A stretch of 5,425 nt of DNA from Acidimicrobiia bacterium (GTDB lineage Bacteria > Actinomycetota > Acidimicrobiia > Spongiisociales > ZC4RG35). The stretch spans positions 1-5,425 of the forward strand of contig PKRG01000047.1 in assembly GCA_017577575.1 (NCBI GenBank). Reading direction: 5' to 3'. Both the position numbers and the translations under genes were made by a program. Every line of letters begins with the position of its first letter. Within the stretch, counting starts at the first letter, position 1. Of this stretch, positions 1-4,440 are shown piece by piece. Below the pieces are notes generated by a model. The model had not been told where the DNA came from and did no database searches. It worked only from the letters and a program-made list of their open reading frames with translations.

Positions 1-119
1 ACACTGAGATGACGGTGCAGTTGATCGCTCCGATCGCGATGGATGAGGGGTTGCGGTTCGCGATTCGTGAGGGTGGCCGCACGGTCGGTGCCGGCCGGGT
101 CACCAAGATCATCAAATAA
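1..119 (+). CDS. tuf: Elongation factor Tu, C-terminal end (partial)
   Basis: This is the 3' end of the gene for EF-Tu, the GTPase that carries aminoacyl-tRNA to the ribosomal A site in the cytoplasm. Reading from base 3, the last 38 codons give TEMTVQLIAPIAMDEGLRFA followed by IREGGRTVGAGRVTKIIK and a TAA stop at 117-119. This is the near-invariant end of domain III of bacterial EF-Tu, including the GGRTVGAG turn and the basic KIIK terminus. The GTPase domain and start lie outside the window. A strong terminator follows 21 nt after the stop, so tuf transcription probably ends here and is separate from the S10 operon, although tuf and rpsJ are often close neighbours in actinobacteria. Identity is certain; which tuf copy it is, if there are several, cannot be told. 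Confidence 0.97.
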   Translation, partial: TEMTVQLIAPIAMDEGLRFAIREGGRTVGAGRVTKIIK

Positions 120-140
120 CCCAACCCAGGACTGGCTATG

Positions 141-168
141 GAAGGGCCCGCCAGCAGGCGGGCCCTTC
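141..168 (+). terminator. Intrinsic terminator hairpin after tuf
   Basis: A perfect 12-bp stem (GAAGGGCCCGCC at 141-152 pairs with GGCGGGCCCTTC at 157-168) closes an AGCA tetraloop. Only a short, weak T-poor tail (TCATTG) follows, which is common for hairpin terminators in GC-rich actinobacteria. It begins 21 nt after the tuf stop. Because the stem is symmetric it could also stop transcripts coming from the convergent gene at 267-599, but no T-tract is seen on that side either. Confidence 0.85.
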
Positions 169-229
169 TCATTGCACCCAGCCAAGAGGGCGGCCGGGAC
201 ACCGGGGGGTTGCTCGAACGAAGACGGCG

Positions 230-254
230 GGCGCGCGCCGACGCACGGCGCGCC
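230..254 (-). terminator. Possible weak terminator hairpin after the small - strand gene
   Basis: A 7-bp GC-only stem (GGCGCGC at 230-236 with GCGCGCC at 248-254) closes an 11-nt loop, 12 nt beyond the stop codon of the - strand gene. No T-run follows on the - strand. Such short GC-only repeats arise easily by chance in DNA this GC-rich, so the role is a guess. Confidence 0.25.
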
Positions 255-266
255 GAGGCTCGAAGG

Positions 267-599
267 TCAGTTCAGCTCGGAGTCCGCCTCCATGGCGGCG
301 TTGGCGCGCTCGCGCAGCAGGGCCGCCATGCGCCGGCGGAGCGGAGGAGGGGCGGTCTTCAGCCCCAGGTCGAGGGCGAAGCGTCCGTCGTCTTCGACGT
401 CGAGGATCATCTCCTCGCCGGCGACGCGCACGTGGAAACCGTCCAGCATGGCCGAGATGCGGAGCTCTTCGAGGCTCCAGTCGCCGATCTCCACCTCGCC
501 CGCCTGGATGCGCATGCGTTCACCGTCCAGGTCGATCTCCACCGAGATCGGCGGATCCTGCTCGCCCTGGACGCGCAGCTTCCCTTCGAAAGCGGCCAT
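267..599 (-). CDS. Small conserved-looking hypothetical protein (110 aa)
   Basis: I do not recognise the family. The start is taken at the ATG at 599-597 because a strong Shine-Dalgarno (GGGAGG, 611-606) lies 6 nt ahead of it. The open frame continues upstream to 746, but that stretch is Arg/Cys-rich and does not look coding. The protein starts MAAFEGKLRVQGEQDPPISV. Residues 4-80 show alternating hydrophobic residues typical of beta strands, with a GEVEIGDWSLEEL segment (35-47) and a GFHVRVAGEEMIL segment (54-66). They are followed by a Pro-rich turn (84-86) and a charged amphipathic helix (87-106). No signal peptide, membrane segment or metal-binding motif is seen. A small beta-barrel of PH/GRAM-like type ending in a helix would fit the pattern, but that is inference. 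It lies convergent to tuf and divergent from rpsJ, with its own likely promoter. Confidence 0.75.
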   Translation of the reverse strand: MAAFEGKLRVQGEQDPPISVEIDLDGERMRIQAGEVEIGDWSLEELRISAMLDGFHVRVAGEEMILDVEDDGRFALDLGLKTAPPPLRRRMAALLRERANAAMEADSELN

Positions 600-630
600 C
601 GAAAGCCTCCCAGTTACTTCGTCCCACCCC

Positions 631-660
631 ATAGAATGGTCGCCAGCCGCCCACTTGCAA
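631..660 (-). promoter_or_regulatory. Candidate promoter for the small - strand gene
   Basis: On the - strand, TTGCAA (660-655) could serve as the -35 element and TTCTAT (636-631) as the -10, 18 nt apart. This would give a leader of about 25 nt before the ATG at 599. The -35 fits moderately (TTG conserved); the -10 lacks the usual second-position A. The -35 sits at the exact centre of the 18-bp palindrome at 649-666. The call rests only on these partial matches and the position. Confidence 0.35.
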
Positions 661-666
661 GTGGGC
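649..666. repeat. Perfect 18-bp palindrome, candidate operator
   Basis: GCCCACTTGCAAGTGGGC is fully self-complementary (two 9-bp arms, no spacer). It lies about 50 bp ahead of the small - strand gene and covers that gene's candidate -35 box, a position typical of a repressor operator. It is about 70 bp upstream of the candidate rpsJ promoter, so an activator site for the S10 operon is another option. As RNA it would need to open a loop and would make a poorer hairpin, which favours a DNA-binding site. No known regulator is assigned. Confidence 0.6.
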
Positions 667-698
667 CCAGCGGACTTTTTCTGGCGGATGCCCACGCA

Positions 699-729
699 CC
701 GCCTCCGCCGGGGCGAACGACGGAGGCGG
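699..729. repeat. Inverted repeat just upstream of the rpsJ promoter
   Basis: CCGCCTCCG (699-707) and CGGAGGCGG (721-729) form a perfect 9-bp inverted repeat with a 13-nt spacer. It ends 3 bp before the candidate -35 element of the S10 operon. It could be a binding site for a regulator or a hairpin terminator for incoming transcripts, but no T-tract follows directly (GTTTGC). The function is unknown. Confidence 0.45.
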
Positions 730-732
730 GGT

Positions 733-762
733 TTGCATCTGTGCATCCGGCTGCCCTACACT
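733..762 (+). promoter_or_regulatory. Probable S10-operon promoter
   Basis: TTGCAT (733-738) and TACACT (757-762) are separated by 18 nt. TACACT fits the TAnnnT -10 pattern common for actinobacterial housekeeping promoters, and the -35 keeps the TTG. The expected start of transcription is near 769-770, leaving a leader of about 220 nt before rpsJ. It is the best sigma-70-type match I see on this strand between the tuf terminator and rpsJ. It is a motif call, not a measured start. Confidence 0.5.
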
Positions 763-769
763 CCACACG

Positions 770-990
770 TTCGCGTTTCCGCGGGCGCATCCCGGTTCAC
801 AGCTGGACCACCACCTGTGTCCGAGTGGTGCGCACCCGAATACCCGACCAAACCCGCGATGTACCTGGGCCGTGCGTGACACGGGGGTACCTCTCGCCAG
901 GTGGCCGGGGGAGCCTTGGGCTCGCCTGTGCTTCCTGGCTCGAGATGCCTCCCGTCCCGGACGGTCGAAGGCGAAAGACAGGAAGCAAGC
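770..990 (+). promoter_or_regulatory. Structured 5' leader of the S10 operon
   Basis: This stretch has no credible protein gene. It would be transcribed from the promoter at 733-762 and contains several inverted repeats. These are CACCAC/GTGGTG (809-814 with 825-830), a two-part hairpin at 861-890 (GTACC/GGTAC outside, CCGTG/CACGG inside with a 5-nt loop), GAGCC/GGCTC (911-915 with 919-923), and the long hairpin at 929-987 that covers the ribosome-binding site. Ribosomal-protein operons in several phyla are controlled by leader RNAs that bind one of their own products (L4 for the E. coli S10 operon). Whether this leader does so is inference from position and structure. Confidence 0.5.
929..987 (+). 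promoter_or_regulatory. Hairpin masking the rpsJ Shine-Dalgarno
   Basis: TGCTTCCTG (929-937) is perfectly complementary to CAGGAAGCA (979-987), a 9-bp stem that contains the entire rpsJ Shine-Dalgarno AGGAAG (980-985). Inside the loop the structure continues: 939-940 with 976-977, GCCT/AGGC (947-950 with 969-972), and a 5-bp tip (952-956 with 960-964). The GTG start at 991 is 3 nt beyond the stem. A folded leader would therefore block initiation on rpsJ and, through translational coupling, on the genes behind it. An overlapping 6-bp pairing, GCCAGG (896-901) with CCTGGC (934-939), would break this stem and free the site. Confidence 0.5.
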
Positions 991-1302
991 GTGGCAAACG
1001 AACAGACCATCAGGATTCGGCTCAAGGCGTACGACCACAACGTGGTCGACGAGTCCTCGCGCAAGATCGCCGAGACCGTGCTGCGGACCCAGGCCAAGAT
1101 CAAGGGTCCGGTTCCGCTGCCGACCGAGATCCACCGCTACTGCGTCATCCGTGGTCCGCACGTCCACAAGGACTCGCGCGAGCACTTCGAGATGCGCATC
1201 CACAAGCGGCTGATCGACATTCTCGAGCCGACGCCGAAGACCGTCGACTCGCTGATGCGTCTCGAGCTACCCGCCGGTGTCGAGGTGGAGATCAAGCTAT
1301 GA
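991..1302 (+). CDS. rpsJ: 30S ribosomal protein S10
   Basis: S10 is a head protein of the small ribosomal subunit. In bacteria it also acts as NusE, pairing with NusB and NusG in antitermination and in coupling transcription to translation. The 103-aa product starts MANEQTIRIRLKAYDHNVVD. It carries the family signature IRGPHVHKDSREHFEMRIHK (53-72), followed by RLIDILEPTPKTVDSLMRLE and the C-terminal LPAGVEVEIKL. Full length is normal for the family. The start is GTG at 991, chosen because the protein then begins like other S10s and AGGAAG (980-985) lies 5 nt ahead; the upstream open frame has no S10 likeness. It is the first gene of the operon and its stop overlaps the rplC start (ATGA, 1299-1302). 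Its initiation region is predicted to fold into a hairpin. Confidence 0.98.
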   Translation: MANEQTIRIRLKAYDHNVVDESSRKIAETVLRTQAKIKGPVPLPTEIHRYCVIRGPHVHKDSREHFEMRIHKRLIDILEPTPKTVDSLMRLELPAGVEVEIKL

Positions 1303-1964
1303 CGACCGAACAGACACAGGCGACGCTGACCGCGATCATCGGTCAGAAGCTGGGCATGACCCAGGTCTTCGACGAGAACGCCCAGGCGCGCCCCGTCACC
1401 GTCATAAAGGCGGGGCCGGTCCGCGTCGTGCAGATCAAGACGCCGGAGAAGGACGGGTACTCGGCCGTCCAGATCGCCTTCGGCGAGGTCAAGCCCAACC
1501 GGGTGAACAAGCCGCTGCAGGGCCACTACGCCAAGGCCGGCGTCACTCCCGGTCGGGTGCTCCTCGAGGTCAGGGTCCCCGACGCCTCCGCGTTCGAGGT
1601 CGGCCAGGAGTTCACCGTCGCCGACGTCTTCCAGCCCGGCCAGAAGGCGGACGTCACCGGCACCTCCAAGGGCAAAGGCTTCGCCGGTGTGATGAAGCGC
1701 CACAACTTCGCCGGCCAGGGCGCTTCCCACGGCAACCACAAGAAGCATCGCGCCCCCGGATCGATCGGCGCCTGCTCCACGCCCGCCCGGGTGTTCAAGG
1801 GCATGCGCATGGCCGGCCGCATGGGCAACGACAGGGTCACGACCCTCAACCTCGACGTGGTCGGAGTCGACGCCGAGCGCGGGCTGCTGCTGCTCGGTGG
1901 TGCCGTTCCCGGAGCCAAGGGCTCCTACGTAGTCGTGCGAGAGGCGGTGAAGGCCCGTGGCTGA
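1299..1964 (+). CDS. rplC: 50S ribosomal protein L3
   Basis: L3 binds domains II and VI of 23S rRNA and reaches with a long loop towards the peptidyl-transferase centre; it is one of the earliest proteins in 50S assembly. The product has 221 aa. IIGQKLGMTQVFDENAQARP (13-32) is the N-terminal signature. The loop region holds KGKGFAGVMKRHNFAGQGAS and then HGNHKKHRAPGSIGACSTPA; FKGMRMAGRMGNDRVT follows, and then the second barrel half. Gln140 in GQGASHG matches the glutamine methylated by PrmB in E. coli (known for the family; the enzyme is not in view). The start is the ATG overlapping the rpsJ stop; GAGGTGGAG (1282-1290) lies 8 nt ahead. The same frame is open further upstream, but that part is the shadow of rpsJ. 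Its end overlaps rplD by 8 nt. Confidence 0.98.
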   Translation: MTTEQTQATLTAIIGQKLGMTQVFDENAQARPVTVIKAGPVRVVQIKTPEKDGYSAVQIAFGEVKPNRVNKPLQGHYAKAGVTPGRVLLEVRVPDASAFEVGQEFTVADVFQPGQKADVTGTSKGKGFAGVMKRHNFAGQGASHGNHKKHRAPGSIGACSTPARVFKGMRMAGRMGNDRVTTLNLDVVGVDAERGLLLLGGAVPGAKGSYVVVREAVKARG

Positions 1965-2658
1965 GATCAAAGCTCCTCTGTTCGCGGCCGACGGCACGTC
2001 GAAGGGGACCGTCGACTTGGACCCCGACGTGTTCGGCATCGAGCCCAACATGGCGGTGCTGCACCAGGTCGTGACCGCCCAGCTCGCCGCCAAGCGGTCG
2101 GGCACCGCCTCGACCAAGACCCGTGGCGAGGTGAGCGGCGGCGGCGCCAAGCCCTGGAGGCAGAAGGGCCTCGGCCGGGCCCGCCACGGCTCGACCCGCT
2201 CCCCGATCTGGGTCGGGGGCGGCATCGCCCACGGTCCCAAGCCGCGCAGCTACGCCCAGCGCACGCCCAAGAAGATGAAGAGGCTGGCGTTGCGCTCGGC
2301 CCTGTCCGCCCGGGCCAATGAAAGCGCCATCCTCGTGGTGGACCAGATCGACTGGGCCGAGCCCAAGACCAAGCAGGCCGCAGCTCTGTTGCGGGCCATG
2401 GGCGCCGACTCGAAGACCTTGGTCGTGCTCGACCGCTCCGACGTGGTCGCCGCCAAGTCGTTCCGCAACCTCAGCGACGTCGCCATCGTCGAGCCCGGTC
2501 ATCTCACCGCCTACGACGTCCTCGCCGCCGACTGGGTGGTCTTCACCAACGCCACCGTCGGCCAGGTGAGCGCCACCAACCGCCGTTACGCGGTGAAAAA
2601 GGACGACTTCGTGAAGGAAGAAGCCGGCACCGAAGCTGCCGAGGGAGGTGAGGCATGA
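1957..2658 (+). CDS. rplD: 50S ribosomal protein L4
   Basis: L4 binds 23S rRNA domain I and lines the narrow part of the peptide exit tunnel with its extended loop. In E. coli it is also the repressor of its own operon. The product has 233 aa. The globular domain is split by the tunnel loop at about 55-100, with RGEVSGGGAKPWRQKGLGRA (56-75), GSTRSPIWVGGG (78-89) and HGPKPRSYAQRTPKKM. The C-terminal half contains LALRSALSAR and a VLDRSD segment. An acidic tail (KKDDFVKEEAGTEAAEGGEA) ends the protein. The start is GTG at 1957, inside the end of rplC (8-nt overlap), with only a modest GAAGG 3 nt ahead, so initiation probably depends on ribosomes finishing rplC. The stop overlaps the rplW start. 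Confidence 0.97.
   Translation: MAEIKAPLFAADGTSKGTVDLDPDVFGIEPNMAVLHQVVTAQLAAKRSGTASTKTRGEVSGGGAKPWRQKGLGRARHGSTRSPIWVGGGIAHGPKPRSYAQRTPKKMKRLALRSALSARANESAILVVDQIDWAEPKTKQAAALLRAMGADSKTLVVLDRSDVVAAKSFRNLSDVAIVEPGHLTAYDVLAADWVVFTNATVGQVSATNRRYAVKKDDFVKEEAGTEAAEGGEA
2644..2651 (+). promoter_or_regulatory. Strong ribosome-binding site for rplW
   Basis: GGAGGTGA is an eight-base match to the 16S anti-Shine-Dalgarno. It sits inside the end of rplD and serves two adjoining ATG codons, at 2655 (6 nt after GGAGG) and 2658 (9 nt after). Both spacings are workable, so the first Met of L23 may be either one. Confidence 0.8.
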
Positions 2659-2945
2659 TGAAGGATCCTCGCGACGTCATCCTCGCCCCGGTCGTGTCGG
2701 AGAAGTCCTACGACCTCATCGAGAAGAACAACACCTACACCTTCGAGGTCGCACCCGAGGCCAACAAGACGGAGATCAAGGAAGCGGTCCAGAAGATCTT
2801 CGGCGTCCGCGTCCTCTCGGTGAACACGATGAACCGCAAGGGGAAGGTGAAGCGGACCGGTTGGGTGACTGGCCGCCGCAAGAACACCAAGCGGGCTCTG
2901 GTCAAGCTCGCCCCGGACGACTCGATCGACCTGTTTGGAGTCTGA
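2655..2945 (+). CDS. rplW: 50S ribosomal protein L23
   Basis: L23 sits at the exit of the nascent-peptide tunnel and is the docking point for trigger factor and the signal recognition particle. The product has 96 aa, normal for the bacterial form. RDVILAPVVSEKSYDLIEKN (6-25) is the N-terminal signature; Glu16 in VSEK matches the trigger-factor contact known in E. coli. YTFEVAPEANKTEIKEAVQK (28-47) and FGVRVLSVNTMNRKGK complete the alpha/beta core. The basic loop KVKRTGWVTGRRKNTKRALV contacts rRNA. Translation may start at 2655 or at the next codon, 2658. The start overlaps the rplD stop (ATGA), and a single base separates its stop from the rplB ATG. Confidence 0.97.
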   Translation: MMKDPRDVILAPVVSEKSYDLIEKNNTYTFEVAPEANKTEIKEAVQKIFGVRVLSVNTMNRKGKVKRTGWVTGRRKNTKRALVKLAPDDSIDLFGV

Positions 2946-2946
2946 G

Positions 2947-3780
2947 ATGGCAATCAAGAAGCGCAAGCCGACTTCCCCCGGCCGCCGGTTCCAGACGGTC
3001 TCGGACTTCGCCGAGATCACCAAGTCCGAGCCGGAGAAGTCGCTCATCGCCAAGAAGAAGTCGACGGGCGGGCGCAACGCCTACGGCCGCGTCACCTCCC
3101 GGCACCGGGGCGGCGGCCACAAGCGGCGTTACCGGATCGTGGATTTCCGCCGCGACAAGGACGGCATCCCGGCCAAGGTCGCCAGCATCGAGTACGACCC
3201 CAACCGCAATGCCCGCATCGCCCTCCTCAACTACGCCGACGGCGAGAAGCGCTACATCCTCGCCCCGGTGGGCGTGAAGGTGGGAGACGTCCTCGAATCC
3301 GGCCCGCGCGCCGAGATCCGGCCCGGCAACGCCCTGCCGCTGCGCAACATCCCGGGCGGCACGGTGGTGCACGCCATCGAGCTCCGCCCCGGCGGCGGGG
3401 CCAAGCTGGCGCGAGCCGCCGGATCGGCGGTCCAGCTCATGTCCAAGGAGAACGAGATGGCCCTCCTTCGCCTCCCCTCGGGGGAGATGCGGATGGTGCC
3501 GCTCGACTGCCGGGCCACCGTGGGCCAGGTCGGCAACACCGAGGCCGAGCTGATCAAGCTGGGCAAGGCCGGCCGGAACCGCTGGAAGGGCGTCCGTCCC
3601 CAGACTCGTGGTGTGGCCATGAACCCCGTCGACCATCCGCTCGGCGGCGGTGAGGGCAAGACCTCCGGTGGACGTGACCCGGTCAGCCCGTGGGGCAAGC
3701 CCGAGTCCCGGACCCGCAAGAAGAACAAGGCATCGAACAAGTACATCGTGCGTCGCCGGACGAAGAAGGGTCGGAGGTGA
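2947..3780 (+). CDS. rplB: 50S ribosomal protein L2
   Basis: L2 is a core 23S rRNA-binding protein needed for subunit joining and for organising the peptidyl-transferase centre. The product has 277 aa, the usual length. The basic N-terminus is MAIKKRKPTSPGRRFQTVSD. The OB-fold RNA-binding domain includes GRVTSRHRGGGHKRRYRIVD and YDPNRNARIALLNYADGEKR. The SH3-like domain includes LPLRNIPGGTVVHAIELRPG and GEMRMVPLDCRATVGQVGN. The C-terminal segment has GVAMNPVDHPLGGGEGK, SPWGKPESRTRKKNKAS and RRRTKKGRR. Asp229-His230 match the conserved Asp-His near the peptidyl-transferase centre in E. coli, but the usual second His of DHPHGGGEG is Leu232 here. ATG at 2947 is chosen for the family N-terminus and the GGAG (2937-2940) 6 nt ahead. 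It begins 1 nt after rplW ends. Confidence 0.98.
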   Translation: MAIKKRKPTSPGRRFQTVSDFAEITKSEPEKSLIAKKKSTGGRNAYGRVTSRHRGGGHKRRYRIVDFRRDKDGIPAKVASIEYDPNRNARIALLNYADGEKRYILAPVGVKVGDVLESGPRAEIRPGNALPLRNIPGGTVVHAIELRPGGGAKLARAAGSAVQLMSKENEMALLRLPSGEMRMVPLDCRATVGQVGNTEAELIKLGKAGRNRWKGVRPQTRGVAMNPVDHPLGGGEGKTSGGRDPVSPWGKPESRTRKKNKASNKYIVRRRTKKGRR

Positions 3781-3782
3781 TC
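3773..3782 (+). promoter_or_regulatory. Near-complete Shine-Dalgarno for rpsS
   Basis: GGAGGTGATC matches the 16S anti-Shine-Dalgarno region over ten bases, the longest match in the window. It spans the rplB stop codon (TGA at 3778-3780), with GGAGG 9 nt before the rpsS ATG. rpsS can therefore recruit ribosomes by itself rather than relying only on coupling, in line with its small gap after rplB. Confidence 0.8.
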
Positions 3783-3786
3783 TGAG

Positions 3787-4071
3787 ATGGCGCGCAGTCT
3801 GAAGAAGGGCCCCTTCGTCGACGATCATCTGTTGGAGAAGATCGAGGCTCTCAACGAAAAGAACGAGAAGCGGGTCATCCGCACCTGGAGCCGCCGCTCG
3901 ACGATCATCCCGGAGATGATCGGGCACACGATCGCGGTACACGACGGCCGCAAGCACGTCCCGATCTACATCACCGAGTCGATGGTCGGTCACAAGCTCG
4001 GCGAGTTCGCTCCCACCCGCACCTTCCGCGGCCACGCCGGCCGCAAAGAGCAGGCTGCGAGGCGCGGATGA
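3787..4071 (+). CDS. rpsS: 30S ribosomal protein S19
   Basis: S19 lies in the head of the 30S subunit, forms a pair with S13 near the A-site tRNA and contributes to contacts with the 50S. The 94-aa product opens MARSLKKGPFVDDHLLEKIE. It continues with the family core TWSRRSTIIPEMIGHTIAVH (33-52), DGRKHVPIYITESMVGHKLG (53-72) and the signature EFAPTRTFRGHAGRK. The C-terminal tail is short and basic (EQAARRG). Length and motifs are normal. The ATG is 6 nt after the rplB stop behind a very strong Shine-Dalgarno. The stop overlaps the rplV start as ATGA (4068-4071). Confidence 0.98.
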   Translation: MARSLKKGPFVDDHLLEKIEALNEKNEKRVIRTWSRRSTIIPEMIGHTIAVHDGRKHVPIYITESMVGHKLGEFAPTRTFRGHAGRKEQAARRG

Positions 4072-4439
4072 GAGTACGAGCCCACGCCCGTTACATCCGC
4101 ATGTCGCCCTACAAGGTGCGACAGGTGCTCGGCCTGATCCGCGGCCTGCCGGTGCAGGAGGCGGACCAGCTCCTGAGCTTCACCAATCGCGCCGCCGCCG
4201 AGCCGGTGCGCAAGGTCCTGCGCTCGGCCGTCGCCAACGCCGAACACAACCACGCTCTCGACGCCGACGAGCTGATCGTGGCCGAGGCCTACGCCGACGA
4301 GGGCCCCACCCTCCGTCGCTGGCGGCCCCGCGCTCGCGGCCGGGCCACCCGGATCCGCAAGCGCACCAGTCACATCACCGTGGTCGTCGCCGAGCGATCC
4401 GACCTCGATGCCCGACGACCCGCCAAAGAGGTGAGCTGA
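4068..4439 (+). CDS. rplV: 50S ribosomal protein L22
   Basis: L22 touches all domains of 23S rRNA. With L4 it forms the tunnel constriction, where its long hairpin is the site of macrolide-resistance changes and of stalling-peptide contacts in studied bacteria. The product has 123 aa. ARYIRMSPYKVRQVLGLIRG (7-26) is the N-terminal signature, followed by AAAEPVRKVLRSAVANAEHN. The hairpin GPTLRRWRPRARGRATRIRK (79-98) leads into RTSHITVVV; no insertion or deletion is obvious in it. A short polar tail (ERSDLDARRPAKEVS) ends the protein. The start overlaps the rpsS stop; GAGG (4059-4062) lies 5 nt ahead. One base separates its stop from the rpsC ATG. Confidence 0.97.
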   Translation: MRVRAHARYIRMSPYKVRQVLGLIRGLPVQEADQLLSFTNRAAAEPVRKVLRSAVANAEHNHALDADELIVAEAYADEGPTLRRWRPRARGRATRIRKRTSHITVVVAERSDLDARRPAKEVS

Positions 4440-4440
4440 C

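Noticed and set aside
600..746. N-terminal extension of the small - strand gene up to 746
   Set aside because: The extension is Arg/Cys-rich, spans the palindrome and a candidate promoter, and is bypassed by a strong Shine-Dalgarno in front of the ATG at 599.
756..1103. Overlapping - strand open frames in the rpsJ leader (756-1103, 797-997)
   Set aside because: No ribosome-binding site or family likeness, and they overlap rpsJ and its leader; composition reads as noise.
138..1298. Long upstream extension of the L3 frame (a 608-codon open frame from 138)
   Set aside because: It crosses the terminator, the promoter region and all of rpsJ in another frame; its Arg/Ala-rich translation is typical of a shadow in GC-rich DNA. 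L3 likeness begins only after 1299.
1137..2240. 367-codon open frame on the - strand
   Set aside because: It lies wholly over rpsJ, rplC and rplD. Its Gly/Asp/Leu/Val-rich composition is the usual antisense shadow of high-GC3 genes, and no family motif is visible.
2902..4035. 377-codon open frame on the - strand
   Set aside because: It is antisense to rplB and rpsS, which are clearly real; it has no recognisable domain and no separate promoter or ribosome-binding site.
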